A stretch of DNA of 45,796 nt from CAUZFZ01 sp963579025. GTDB taxonomy: Bacteria; Planctomycetota; Planctomycetia; Planctomycetales; Planctomycetaceae. The notes below the pieces were generated by a model, which worked only from the letters and a program-made list of their open reading frames with translations, ran no database searches and was not told the origin of the DNA. Shown here in pieces: positions 25,508-34,839 of the stretch. The position numbers were made by a program, and so were the translations under genes. Every line of letters begins with the position of its first letter. Position 1 is the first letter of the stretch. The DNA lies in NCBI GenBank assembly GCA_963579025.1, contig CAUZFZ010000075.1, positions 1-45,796 of the forward strand, in the 5' to 3' direction.

Positions 25508-27781
25508 ATGTCGTTCGACTTCATCAATCCCTGGATGCTGGCCGGTCTGGCCGGAGTGTCGCTGCCGTTCATCGCGCATCTGCTCAGCCGGAAGAAGTAC
25601 GACGTCGTCCAATGGGGCGCGATGCAGTTCCTGGAGCTGGGTCGCAATGCCCGACGACGAGTCCGACTCGAAGAACTGCTGCTGATGCTGTTGCGAATGG
25701 GCATGATCGCATTGATCGCGATCGCTCTTTCGCGACCGTGGATGTCGGGACCAGTCGCCAGTGGTTTTTCTCAGAAGCCGGCGTGCGACGTCGCGCTCAT
25801 TATTGACAGCTCATACAGCACCGACTGGCGGGGCAAGGCGAAGACGCCGCGGCAGGCTGAGGTTGGCTGGGCCAAGGATCTGGTCAGCGATCTGACAGCA
25901 GGCGATACGATCGGGCTGCTGGACGCGCGCGGTCACGTAACGAGTCCGGTTCCTGGTCTGACGCGTGACCGGAACCTGATCCGTAACGCACTCGACGAAC
26001 TGCCACAGCCGTCGGGTACCTCCCGTCTGAATGAGGCCATCATCCGCGGACTGCAACTGGTCAATACTGGCAGCAATGTCTCCCGACATGTGGTGGTTGT
26101 CACCGATGCGCAGGCTCGCCCGTGGCTCGACGCGGATGAGCATTTTCAACTGCAGCTCAAGGAACTGCGTGAGCAGTCGACCATCCCCGCCGACGTATGG
26201 GTTGTCAGCGCACAAAAGCAGCAGGCAAAGCCGGCGAACGACTCCATTGACGGACTGCAGCTTTCTCGTGAGCTGACGGTCGTGGACTTTCCGGTCCGCA
26301 TTCGGACCCGCGTCCGAAACACGGGGGGCCGAGCAACCGCCAATCGAAAGGTGTACCTGGACATCGACGGTCAGAGACTCGCTGATAAGACTCTGTCGGT
26401 GCGTGTCGAGCCGGACGGTCAGGCGACGGTTGAGTTCGAGCATCGCTTTCGCACGCCAGGATCTCACCTCATCAGCGTCTACATGGATTCCGACAGTCTG
26501 CCGGGTGATGACCGGGCAGAAGCAGCACTCTCCATTACGGACGCGTTGCCAGTGCTGCTCGTCGATGGGAAACCGCATGCTGACGTGACTCGCGCCGAGA
26601 CATTTTTCGCCACGTCCGCGCTGACGGCTCCAGGAAATCCGACTCCCTGGGTCGCAGCTCGCACAATCCCCTGGACTGGCCTGACGCGAGACAGTATCGG
26701 CGACGCTCAGGTCATCGTGCTGGCGAATGTGGCTCGGCTGACGGATGACCAGGCCGATGCTCTGGCCGAGTTCGTGGACGGCGGCGGTGGACTGGCTGTA
26801 ACCGTCGGCGATCAGACCGATACGCAGTTTTACAACGACCGCTTGTTCAACCGCGGACGCGGCCTGTTGCCGGCATGGCTCGGTTCGCTGGAAACAGCTC
26901 CCGACGACGAAGACGCGCCGCCCGTTCTGATCCAGAGTGAAAGCCTGCAGCTTCCCTGGATCAGTCGTTTTCAGACGGGCGGCGATGACGGGTTCCTGGA
27001 CGCCCGTTACTCCAACTGGTACCGAGTCGAGCTGAATCCAGAACTTCCACCGGAACCTGAACCCGAGGTCGAACTGGACAAGGACGCGGTTGTTGCCGAA
27101 GAGCCGGTACGCGAACGTGCTCCGGCTACTGCGGCAGCCCGATTCACAATCGGCGATGCCTTCATCGTGTCACGACAATTCGGACGCGGACGGGTGGCGC
27201 TGCTGACATCAACGCTCGACGCGGATTGGACAACGCTGCCTGCCAAACCGGACTACGTCGCGTTTCTGCACGAGTTGATCTTTCAACTTGCATCTGGCCG
27301 AATCGCGCGGAATGTCGATGTCGGAACGCCACTGCTGTTTCCGGTCACACAGGGCGACCCTGTCGAGAACTGGGTCTGTATCAACCCCGACGACGAAGAG
27401 ATGTCTGTTCAGCCGGCCGGGGACGAGTTGCGGCCCATGATTCGAGTCGATGACACGTGGCTGCCGGGCGTCTATCGCCTGCGCAAGGGCGACCTGCGTC
27501 CGGAGTTCTTCGTCGTCGATTTCGACCGCAGCGAATCCGACCTGACTCCGTTGACGGACGAACGCTGGGCGGAACTGACCGAAGAGGATCGTCTACGTCG
27601 CATCGAGACGCCCGCAGAGTTGTTCGAGGCCCTGAAGAGCGACACCGCCCGTGTCGAACTATGGCACCTGTTGCTGCTGGTGTTTCTGATAATCCTGGTG
27701 GGCGAGGTCTACCTGACGCGTCGTCTTGTACAGGGCGGACATCACTTCGTTGATGACGAGGAGGCGGCGGAGCCAAAGTAG
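25508..27781 (+). CDS. BatA/VWA-type membrane protein
   Basis: The protein begins with a BatA N-terminal domain (FDFINPWMLAGLAGVSLPFI), followed by HLLSRKKYDVVQWGAMQFL and a second membrane segment (LLMLLRMGMIALIAIALSRP). A von Willebrand A-type domain follows with a DxSxS metal site (IDSSYS) and TDAQARPW. A later region (LPVLLVDGKPHADVTRAE..DAQVIVLANVARLTDDQADALAEFV) resembles the amidotransferase-like module in planctomycete BatA proteins. A membrane segment near the C-terminus (LWHLLLLVFLIILVGEVYL) precedes a short acidic tail. TTG at 25502 lies just before the ATG at 25508, which was preferred. DUF58, MoxR and other Bat genes usually found together are absent here. It is probably an inner-membrane protein exposing the VWA part to the periplasm. 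Confidence 0.85.
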   Translation: MSFDFINPWMLAGLAGVSLPFIAHLLSRKKYDVVQWGAMQFLELGRNARRRVRLEELLLMLLRMGMIALIAIALSRPWMSGPVASGFSQKPACDVALIIDSSYSTDWRGKAKTPRQAEVGWAKDLVSDLTAGDTIGLLDARGHVTSPVPGLTRDRNLIRNALDELPQPSGTSRLNEAIIRGLQLVNTGSNVSRHVVVVTDAQARPWLDADEHFQLQLKELREQSTIPADVWVVSAQKQQAKPANDSIDGLQLSRELTVVDFPVRIRTRVRNTGGRATANRKVYLDIDGQRLADKTLSVRVEPDGQATVEFEHRFRTPGSHLISVYMDSDSLPGDDRAEAALSITDALPVLLVDGKPHADVTRAETFFATSALTAPGNPTPWVAARTIPWTGLTRDSIGDAQVIVLANVARLTDDQADALAEFVDGGGGLAVTVGDQTDTQFYNDRLFNRGRGLLPAWLGSLETAPDDEDAPPVLIQSESLQLPWISRFQTGGDDGFLDARYSNWYRVELNPELPPEPEPEVELDKDAVVAEEPVRERAPATAAARFTIGDAFIVSRQFGRGRVALLTSTLDADWTTLPAKPDYVAFLHELIFQLASGRIARNVDVGTPLLFPVTQGDPVENWVCINPDDEEMSVQPAGDELRPMIRVDDTWLPGVYRLRKGDLRPEFFVVDFDRSESDLTPLTDERWAELTEEDRLRRIETPAELFEALKSDTARVELWHLLLLVFLIILVGEVYLTRRLVQGGHHFVDDEEAAEPK

Positions 27782-28067
27782 CCATCTCGCTCCGCAAGAT
27801 GCGCCGAACGCGGTGCGAAATGCGCATTGCAGAGTCAGGCTTTGTCGGCATCTCGGCAAACGACCGCGCGTTCGCTCCAACGCTCTGCGATGAAACGCCC
27901 GCGGCGTTTCGCGTCCCGTGCGTGCTCGTTCCCAAACTCCTGATTGGGAATGGATGACACAAGTGACGGTGATCCGCCGTCTGCGAGTGAGTCTGAATTG
28001 CCTCTGTATTTCCTGGCCCAACCGATCATAACTTTCTCCGTTCCACGCACTGGTCCGGGAGACATTG

Positions 28068-29132
28068 ATGCCCGCTAAGACTCTCTCCGTCAGACGGCTG
28101 TTTGCCGGTGCATTGACGCTGCTGTTGACGTTCGCATGCACGGCTGTTGCTGAGGACGAGTTGCCTCCCGGGGCCGTCGCGAGAATTCACGTCGGCGCAG
28201 AGGATAACTCGATCTGGTGCCTGGCGGCCTTTCCCGACGGCCGTACGCTGGTCATCACAGACTACGCTGACAACGTCCTGCTCTGGGATCTCGAAACCGG
28301 CCAGGTGATTCGACGTCTGGCGACAAAACAGGCGTTCGTCGAGTCCATCGCCGTCCGGCCTGATTCTCGACAGATTGCATGGAGTGTGTGGGAAGATGAG
28401 CCAATTGTGCTGCTCGATCTTCCGCTCAAGGCGAACAGCAGGTCGGAACCCCGCTCGAGCCGCCTCAAGACTGAGGACGTGTCTGAGCCTCAGTGGATGT
28501 TCTATTCGCCGGACGGTCAGAAACTTGTGGTGATTGGCGATGGCTCGCGCGCAGTTGTGTGGACTCCTGAAACCGGCCACATCTGGAAGTACGGGAGGCC
28601 TGCAAGTGCTGCGGTGATGTCTCGCAACGGTAAGGTGCTGGCGCTTGGCTACAACGAAGTTCAACTCGTAAATGCGGACGACGGAAGTCTGATTCGCGAA
28701 CTGTCGACCGTCGAGGGGATCACCAGTGATCTGGCGTTTCTGCCAGGTGACCGTCTCGTCGCCGCAGATTCGTCGTGTCGAGGATCGAAGGTCCGGATCT
28801 GGAACTGGAAGTCAGGGGAACAGCTGGCTGCCTGGGATCCGGCATTGCGCACCGGTCATTTGTCGAATCTGGCTGTGTCTCCGGACGGGAAACTACTGGT
28901 GACAAAAAGCGATGATGGTCGATTGTGTTTCATAGATCTGACGACCCGTCAAACGCGTGCTCTGATCCGCACCCGTCAGCGCGGCGGGATCAGCTTTCTT
29001 GAGTTTGTGGCTGACGGAACGCGGCTCGTGACAGTCTCCGACGGTGATCGCGACGCGATTGTGTGGGACGTCGGACAGGTGCTGGAACACTACGTGTTGC
29101 CCGCGAGCAAGCCCGCACGCGCTGCCCGATGA
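28068..29132 (+). CDS. Secreted WD40-repeat protein
   Basis: ATG at 28068 follows GGGAGA by 5 bases; a TTG directly before it is out-competed. A signal peptide is visible (LFAGALTLLLTFACTAVAED). About six WD40-type blades follow, seen as IWCLAAFPDGRTLVITDYAD..VLLWDLETGQ, PDSRQIAWSVWE..IVLLDL, YSPDGQKLVVIGDGSRAVVW, LPGDRLVAADSSCRGSKVRIW, VSPDGKLLVTKSDDGRLCFID and FVADGTRLVTVSDGDRDAIVWD. A single beta-propeller without further domains is likely. It acts in the periplasm or outside the cell. It lies 286 bases downstream of the BatA gene and 195 bases before the PVC-type heme protein; whether these form an operon is uncertain. Confidence 0.82.
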   Translation: MPAKTLSVRRLFAGALTLLLTFACTAVAEDELPPGAVARIHVGAEDNSIWCLAAFPDGRTLVITDYADNVLLWDLETGQVIRRLATKQAFVESIAVRPDSRQIAWSVWEDEPIVLLDLPLKANSRSEPRSSRLKTEDVSEPQWMFYSPDGQKLVVIGDGSRAVVWTPETGHIWKYGRPASAAVMSRNGKVLALGYNEVQLVNADDGSLIRELSTVEGITSDLAFLPGDRLVAADSSCRGSKVRIWNWKSGEQLAAWDPALRTGHLSNLAVSPDGKLLVTKSDDGRLCFIDLTTRQTRALIRTRQRGGISFLEFVADGTRLVTVSDGDRDAIVWDVGQVLEHYVLPASKPARAAR

Positions 29133-29327
29133 CAGGCATGAGCATGTCAACGGCTCTCCCCGTCGCGTATCTCTGAATCGCACGGAAGTAACACGGGTTG
29201 CGAATCGAATTGTGGCGCGTCTGAGGGACTGCGTCGTTTTTCCGGCTGGACGATCGCGTTACGATTTCGGTCTCCTGTCAGAATGTCGCTCGAACAGTCC
29301 TGCCATCCCGCCACTGAGAACCCGCCC

Positions 29328-32300
29328 ATGTTTCACTTTACCCTCGTGACCCGCTGTCGCTGCGCTGTCAGTACGGTGCTCCTGCCGCTGGCGGTGCTGA
29401 CCGCGACCGCGACCGTTAGCAGGTATGTGACCGCTCAGGAAACGACGCAGAAGACGCACAACGTCACGGTGCCGGACGTCTGGCGCAAGATGCCTGGTGG
29501 CGCGCTGGCTCCGATTGGCGGGTACTCATGGTATCGCTGTCTGATTCAAGTGCCGGCCGACTGGAAGGGCGCGAAGTTGAGGCTGTTTGTTGAGTCTCTC
29601 GACGATGCCCGCGCGACCTACGTCAACGGGACCAACGTGGGAGCCACCGGCACGTTTCCGCCGAAGTTCCGCAGCGGGCTGGGAGAAAAAGGACGATACT
29701 CAATCAATGGTGATCTGGTCCGCTTCGGTGGATTCAACACCGTTGCGATTCGCGTTCATCAGAACGACCCGCGTCCCAACTTCAACGTCGCTCCCCCGGT
29801 TCTACTGAATGAGAATGCGAAGCAGGCGATCCGGATGGACGGTCAGTGGCAATACAAGCCCGGTGACGACCAGGAGTTTGCTAAGGCCAATCCGCTGAGC
29901 TTTGGAATCGATCCTGCGAAGCCGCCGTCAGACGGATCGAAGGTTGGCCTGTATGCCAAAGTCGATCAGGTCGACAACGTCGAGACGTACGTGTCGCGAC
30001 GCAAGGGGGACAACGACAAACTGACACCGCAGCAGGCCGAACAGAACTTCGAGACGCCGGATGACCTGAAGTTCGAGCTGGTCCTGGGCGAGCCGGACAT
30101 TGCTCAGCCGCTGTTCATGACGTGGGACGAACGCGGTCGACTGTGGGTGCTGGAGTATCGCCAATACCCGGACGTTGCTGGCGTGAAAATGCTCAGCCGC
30201 GACGTGTTTCTTCGTTCGGTGTACGACAAGGTGCCCGAACCGCCGCCAAATGGCGCGAAGGGACGCGATCGGATCAGCATTCACGAAGACACCAACGGCG
30301 ACGGTTCTCTCGACAAACACACAGTGTTCGTCGACGGCCTGAACATCGCGACGTCCGTTGCTGTCGGGCGCGGTGGCGCGTTTGTGACCAATCCTCCATA
30401 TCTGCTGTTTTATCCAGACAAAGACGGCGACGACGTGCCTGATGGTGACCCGGAAGTCCTGCTGGAAGGATTTGGCCTGGAAGACTCGCACTCGGTCATC
30501 AACAGTCTGCGGTTTGGCCCGGACGGATGGTTGTACGCCGGTCAGGGAAGCACGGTGACAGGCAACGTGAAACGCTACGGCTCGAAGGACAAACCTGTCC
30601 GATCGATGGGGCAACTGATCTGGCGGTATCACCCCGAATTAAAACGCTACGAAGTCTTTGCTGAAGGCGGCGGAAACACTTTTGGAGTCGAGATCGACGA
30701 GAAGGGCCGTGTTTATTCGGGGCACAACGGGGGAAACACACGCGGCTTCCATTACGTGCAGGGAGGCTACTACCGGAAGGGATTTGGCAAACACGGGTCT
30801 CTGTCGAATCCCTATGCCTTCGGCTACTTCGCGAACATGAAACACCACAGCGTGCCTCGCTTCACGCACAACTTCATCATTTACGAAGGCAATGTGCTGC
30901 CCGACGAGTACCGTGGGCGACTGTTCGGTGTTGAGCCGTTGCAGGGACAGGTTGTGATGAGCGACTTCACGCCGTTTCAGTCATCGTTCGAGACGAAAGA
31001 CATCAGTCGTGTCGTCAAGACGAACGACCAGTGGTTTCGACCGGTCGACATTAAGGCTGGTCCCGACGGCTGCATTTACGTGGCTGATCTGTATGAACAA
31101 CGCATCGATCACAGCAGTCACTACGCCGGGCGGGTCGATCGCACCAGCGGACGCGTCTATCGGCTGATGCCGAAGGACTTTGTTTCACCGGGCGCGATCG
31201 ACTATTCCGAGCACTCAAGCCAGGACCTGATCGGACTGCTTGAGCACTCCAACAAAAGTCATCGCCAGACAATCATTCGAGTGCTGGGTGATCGTGTGGA
31301 CCGGTCGCTCGTCCCGGCACTGATCGAGCAGACGAAAAATGCCGGCGGCCAGTTCGCCCTTGAATCACTTTGGGCTCTGCATGCCAGCGGTGGATTTACC
31401 GACAAACTGTGCATCGAACTCCTCGGACATGCCGACCCGTTCGTGCGGGCGTGGACTGTCCGCCTCTTGTGCGACCACTACGCCGTGTCTGGCCCCATGG
31501 CGGCGGCTCTGGCCGCGATGGCTGCGGAAGAACCGTATATCGTGGCCCGTAAACAGCTCGCGTCATCGGCTCGTCGACTGCCGCCGAAGGATGCACTGCC
31601 CATCATCCGCGCCCTCTTGAATTACGACGAAGATGCTGGAGACATTCACCAGCCGCTGCTGCTGTGGTGGGCGATCGAAGCCAAAGCAACGGGGGAGGGC
31701 CGAAATGTGATTCTCGAAACATTGTTCTCGGACAAGGAGATGTGGCAGCGTCCAATTGCAAAGCAACATCTCGTCGAACGACTGATGAAGCGATACGCCC
31801 TGGCCGGTTCACGTGAAGAACTGATCGCCGCTGCGAAGCTGTTAACAACTGCTCCGAGCAAAGTTGAAACCGACCTGCTACTGAAGGGCTTCGAGGATGC
31901 CTACAAAGGTCGCTCGCTCGCCAATATTCCGGATGAACTCGTGAGTGCGCTGACAGAATCGGGCGGCGGATCCGCGGCGTTGCGCCTGCGACAGGGCGAT
32001 GCTGCGGCAACGAAGACAGCGCTGAAGTCAGTCGGCGAGTCAAAGGGTAGCCGAGAAGAGCGGCTCGAATTCGTGCGAATCTTCGGGGAAATCCGACGCT
32101 CGGAGTTCATCCCCGTTCTGCTGCAGGTTGTGGGAAATGAAAAGGACGCCGAGTTGGTGTCGGCTGCACTGACAGCATTGCAGGCGTTTGATGATCTGCG
32201 GGTCGGACAGGCGGTCGTCGAAAAACTCACTGGTGTTCCGTCAGAAGCGCGTCTTGTGGCCGAGACACTGCTGGCCAGTCGCAGCGTGTGGGCCGCCGAA

Positions 32301-32912
32301 CTTCTGGAAGCGGTCGACTCCGGAAAGCTCAAACCCACAGACGTGTCACCGACAGCTCTACGCAAGATTCTTCTGCACCAGGACGAACGGATTCAGGGAC
32401 TCGTCGAGAAGCACTGGGGCACCGTTGCCGGCGCTTCCACAGAAGAAATGCGTAGTGAGTTGCAGCGTCTGCTTACTTTGTTGAACTCCGGTTCGGGTAA
32501 CCCGAAGAAAGGCAAAGTGGCTTACCGAGAGAACTGCGGCAAATGCCACCGACTGTTCGAAGAAGGAGGGCGGATCGGGCCGGATCTGACGTCGTTCAAA
32601 AGGGACAATGTTGAGAGAATTCTGGTCAACGTGATCAACCCCAGCCTTGAGATTCGCGAGGGATTCGAGAACTACCTGGTCGTCACTGCGGATGGTCGCG
32701 TCGTGAACGGATTCCTCGCAGACCAGGACGGTCAGGTCGTGGTGCTGCGTGGAGTGGACGGTCAAAACCTGATTTTCCGACGAGATGAAATCGAGATCAT
32801 GAAGCGCCTGCCGCAGTCCGTGATGCCTGAAGGAGCTTTGAAGAAACTGTCGGAACAGAAGATTCGTGACCTGTTCGCGTACCTGCGTGCGTCTCAGCCA
32901 GTGAATTACTGA
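29328..32912 (+). CDS. PVC-type multidomain protein with C-terminal CxxCH heme site
   Basis: This 1194-residue secreted protein (signal peptide about 1-38, cut near VTAQ) has an architecture common in planctomycetes. The N-terminal ~170 residues resemble a sugar-binding beta-sandwich of glycoside-hydrolase-2 type (YSWYRCLIQVPADWKGAKLR, VNGTNVGATG, FNTVAIRVHQND). A central propeller-like dehydrogenase domain follows (PLFMTWDERGRLWVLEYRQY, HSVINSLRFGPDGWLYAGQG, PDGCIYVADLYEQRIDHSSH), then HEAT-like helical repeats (about 610-1030), then a cytochrome c-like domain with CGKCH (C1070, C1073, H1074). The last part (MPEGALKKLSEQKIRDLFAY) carries the probable axial Met. Such proteins are thought to oxidise a sugar or alcohol. 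Substrate is unknown. An ATG at 29283 is an alternative start but lacks a good binding site. Confidence 0.88.
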   Translation: MFHFTLVTRCRCAVSTVLLPLAVLTATATVSRYVTAQETTQKTHNVTVPDVWRKMPGGALAPIGGYSWYRCLIQVPADWKGAKLRLFVESLDDARATYVNGTNVGATGTFPPKFRSGLGEKGRYSINGDLVRFGGFNTVAIRVHQNDPRPNFNVAPPVLLNENAKQAIRMDGQWQYKPGDDQEFAKANPLSFGIDPAKPPSDGSKVGLYAKVDQVDNVETYVSRRKGDNDKLTPQQAEQNFETPDDLKFELVLGEPDIAQPLFMTWDERGRLWVLEYRQYPDVAGVKMLSRDVFLRSVYDKVPEPPPNGAKGRDRISIHEDTNGDGSLDKHTVFVDGLNIATSVAVGRGGAFVTNPPYLLFYPDKDGDDVPDGDPEVLLEGFGLEDSHSVINSLRFGPDGWLYAGQGSTVTGNVKRYGSKDKPVRSMGQLIWRYHPELKRYEVFAEGGGNTFGVEIDEKGRVYSGHNGGNTRGFHYVQGGYYRKGFGKHGSLSNPYAFGYFANMKHHSVPRFTHNFIIYEGNVLPDEYRGRLFGVEPLQGQVVMSDFTPFQSSFETKDISRVVKTNDQWFRPVDIKAGPDGCIYVADLYEQRIDHSSHYAGRVDRTSGRVYRLMPKDFVSPGAIDYSEHSSQDLIGLLEHSNKSHRQTIIRVLGDRVDRSLVPALIEQTKNAGGQFALESLWALHASGGFTDKLCIELLGHADPFVRAWTVRLLCDHYAVSGPMAAALAAMAAEEPYIVARKQLASSARRLPPKDALPIIRALLNYDEDAGDIHQPLLLWWAIEAKATGEGRNVILETLFSDKEMWQRPIAKQHLVERLMKRYALAGSREELIAAAKLLTTAPSKVETDLLLKGFEDAYKGRSLANIPDELVSALTESGGGSAALRLRQGDAAATKTALKSVGESKGSREERLEFVRIFGEIRRSEFIPVLLQVVGNEKDAELVSAALTALQAFDDLRVGQAVVEKLTGVPSEARLVAETLLASRSVWAAELLEAVDSGKLKPTDVSPTALRKILLHQDERIQGLVEKHWGTVAGASTEEMRSELQRLLTLLNSGSGNPKKGKVAYRENCGKCHRLFEEGGRIGPDLTSFKRDNVERILVNVINPSLEIREGFENYLVVTADGRVVNGFLADQDGQVVVLRGVDGQNLIFRRDEIEIMKRLPQSVMPEGALKKLSEQKIRDLFAYLRASQPVNY

Positions 32913-32913
32913 G

Positions 32914-33135
32914 ATGGTCGCCCATCCCAACAAGCACATCCGCGACGCATTGGAAGATGCGACGAGTATGGGCTGGACGTATCAAAAGGCAGGGCCGCGG
33001 GCTCATATTCACGGTACGCTATATTGTCCCTTGCGAACGCGCGAGGGGCATCGGTTTCACGTCCACTCGACTCCAGCCAGTCCACAGAACCACGCCCGGC
33101 GAATTCGTCGCGCGGTCAATCGATGCGAGCATTAG
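32914..33135 (+). CDS. Small HicA-like protein, candidate toxin
   Basis: A 73-residue protein whose ATG lies one base after the TGA of the heme protein (TGAGATG), so it may be translationally coupled to it. The pattern GWTYQKAGPRAHIHGTLYCP and later NHARRIRRAVNRCEH resembles the small dsRNA-binding-like fold of HicA RNA toxins (GW, a basic strand, a His near the middle). The classic 'GSH' is not present; AHIHG is the nearest match. It is followed after 11 bases by a small gene that could be its partner. Function is inference; a non-toxin DNA- or RNA-binding role is possible. Confidence 0.55.
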   Translation: MVAHPNKHIRDALEDATSMGWTYQKAGPRAHIHGTLYCPLRTREGHRFHVHSTPASPQNHARRIRRAVNRCEH

Positions 33136-33138
33136 AGG
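33134..33138 (+). promoter_or_regulatory. Ribosome binding site for the small partner gene
   Basis: AGAGG lies 8 bases before the ATG at 33147 and overlaps the stop of the upstream small gene (33133-33135). This is why 33147 was chosen over the ATG at 33123. Confidence 0.6.
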
Positions 33139-33146
33139 TCGTTTCC

Positions 33147-33392
33147 ATGCAGTCCTTTTCGTTTACGTTCCGGCTCAACGGTTGTCTGGATGATCTCGAC
33201 GCGATCGACGCGCTCTATGGACGCTGTGGTGACGCGAGTGTCGAATCTGAGGCAGACACCAGTTTTATCCACTTTGATCGTAACGCAACTTCTCTTGATC
33301 ACGCCCTTCGCGGAGCCATTGCCGACGTGCAGTCGCTCGGTCATGTCATCGCCTTGATTGAGATCGAACCGGCTTGTGTTGGCGCGCCATGA
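33147..33392 (+). CDS. Small acidic protein, candidate antitoxin partner
   Basis: An 81-residue protein starting at the ATG at 33147. The sequence (SFSFTFRLNGCLDDLDAIDA, LYGRCGDASVESEADTSFIH, FDRNATSLDHALRGAIADVQ) is a beta-alpha-beta type acidic fold and resembles small proteins often placed beside HicA-like or other short genes. It is acidic where its neighbour is basic, which suits a pair. A start at 33123 would overlap the upstream gene by 13 bases. Its end overlaps no known gene, and the ATPase gene starts 70 bases later. I do not recognise a precise family, so the antitoxin role is inference from order, size and charge. Confidence 0.55.
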   Translation: MQSFSFTFRLNGCLDDLDAIDALYGRCGDASVESEADTSFIHFDRNATSLDHALRGAIADVQSLGHVIALIEIEPACVGAP

Positions 33393-33462
33393 GTCATCGA
33401 GTTCTGATGTCCAGACGACTGCTCGCCACAGCGAGCCATCGTTTACGCTGCTGGAGACACGA

Positions 33463-34812
33463 GTGAATCCGGACGACACCATCAAATCACTGCGCGATGC
33501 GCTGCAGCACTCGCCCGAAAATACGCCTTTGCGGATGCACCTGGCTGGAATGCTGCTGCAGTTCGGTCGTGCTGACGAAGCCGAAGCCGAATATCGCGAG
33601 GGGCTGTCGCGCGATCGGGACAACTCCGATCTGAAGATCGGGCTGGCGAATGCGTTCTTTCAGCAGGGCAAGTACTCGCACTCGCTGGTGATCATCGAAG
33701 AGCTGGTGAGCCAGCGGGAAACGCCAGCCGCGGCCTATCTGCTGCACGCGAAACTGCTGTTTCAAAAGGGAGACGTTGATTTCGCAGTGACTGAGTACAA
33801 GGCCGCAGTCACTGAGGATTCGTCCGTTCGTGATGACGAGTTCGCCAGTCGCTTGGGTGTCGACGCGGATGAGCAGAACGAAGTCATTGATGGCCGTGTC
33901 CGGGCGACCTGGGAGGGCGATGACGATTCGGAACCGGCCGCGATTGACGGCTTCGAGAAACCGAAGATCAGCTTCCAGGATGTGGGTGGAATGGATGCGC
34001 TCAAGGAAGAGATTCGGATGAAGATCATCTATCCGCTGGAGCATCGCGAGATGTTCGAAGCCTATGGCAAGCAAATTGGCGGCGGCATTCTGATGTATGG
34101 TCCACCGGGCTGCGGGAAGACTCATCTGGCACGTGCGACCGCGGGAGAGATCAACGCCGGATTCCTGAGCATTGGCATCAATGATGTCCTCGATATGTGG
34201 ATCGGCAACAGCGAAAAGAAGCTGCACGAACTGTTCGAGTATGCGCGTGCTCACAAACCCTGCGTGTTGTTTTTCGACGAAGTCGACGCTCTGGGTGCGG
34301 CCCGCTCGGACATGAAAACCAGTGCCGGCCGACATCTGATCAATCAATTCCTGTCGGAGCTGGATGGAGCGAAATCGTCGAATGACGGAGTCCTGATTCT
34401 GGCGGCAACGAATGCTCCGTGGCATCTGGACTCGGCATTCCGACGACCCGGGCGTTTCGACCGGATCATCTTCGTACCGCCACCGGATCACCCGGCACGG
34501 GGCGACATCCTGCGACTGCTACTCAGCGGGAAGCCAACACAGGACGTGGATCACGATCACGTGGCAAAGAAGTCGCGAGACTTCTCGGGCGCTGACATGA
34601 AGGCCGTCGTGGACCAGACGATCGAGCTGAAACTGCAGGCGGCGATGAAGACCGGTGTGCCGCAGCCCATCGTGACGAAGGACCTGCTGTCCGCCGCGAA
34701 GTCTGTCCGTCCATCGACGAAAGAGTGGTTCGCATCCGCCCGTAACTACGCGCTGTACTCCAACCAGGGCGGGTTGTACGACGACATCCTGAAGTATCTG
34801 AAGATTACGTGA
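33463..34812 (+). CDS. TPR-AAA+ ATPase (CDC48/FtsH-like ATPase domain)
   Basis: The protein has 449 residues from a GTG start at 33463, with GGAG 6 bases upstream. The first ~120 residues contain about three TPR-like helical repeats (PLRMHLAGMLLQFGRADEAE; LKIGLANAFFQQGKYSHSLV; AYLLHAKLLFQKGDVDFAVT). A linker rich in D and E leads to a VCP/FtsH-type AAA+ module: FQDVGGMDALKEEI, Walker A GPPGCGKT (213-220), Walker B VLFFDE (268-273), sensor 1 Asn 317 in AATNAP, arginine-finger segment RRPGRFDR (327-334) and a C-terminal lid (FSGADMKAVVDQ). There is no protease domain. It is probably a cytoplasmic unfoldase or remodelling ATPase; the TPRs would bind a partner. Downstream are genes on the opposite strand. 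Confidence 0.9.
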   Translation: MNPDDTIKSLRDALQHSPENTPLRMHLAGMLLQFGRADEAEAEYREGLSRDRDNSDLKIGLANAFFQQGKYSHSLVIIEELVSQRETPAAAYLLHAKLLFQKGDVDFAVTEYKAAVTEDSSVRDDEFASRLGVDADEQNEVIDGRVRATWEGDDDSEPAAIDGFEKPKISFQDVGGMDALKEEIRMKIIYPLEHREMFEAYGKQIGGGILMYGPPGCGKTHLARATAGEINAGFLSIGINDVLDMWIGNSEKKLHELFEYARAHKPCVLFFDEVDALGAARSDMKTSAGRHLINQFLSELDGAKSSNDGVLILAATNAPWHLDSAFRRPGRFDRIIFVPPPDHPARGDILRLLLSGKPTQDVDHDHVAKKSRDFSGADMKAVVDQTIELKLQAAMKTGVPQPIVTKDLLSAAKSVRPSTKEWFASARNYALYSNQGGLYDDILKYLKIT

Positions 34813-34839
34813 CAGGGTCGACGTCACCCGACTCGCTTA

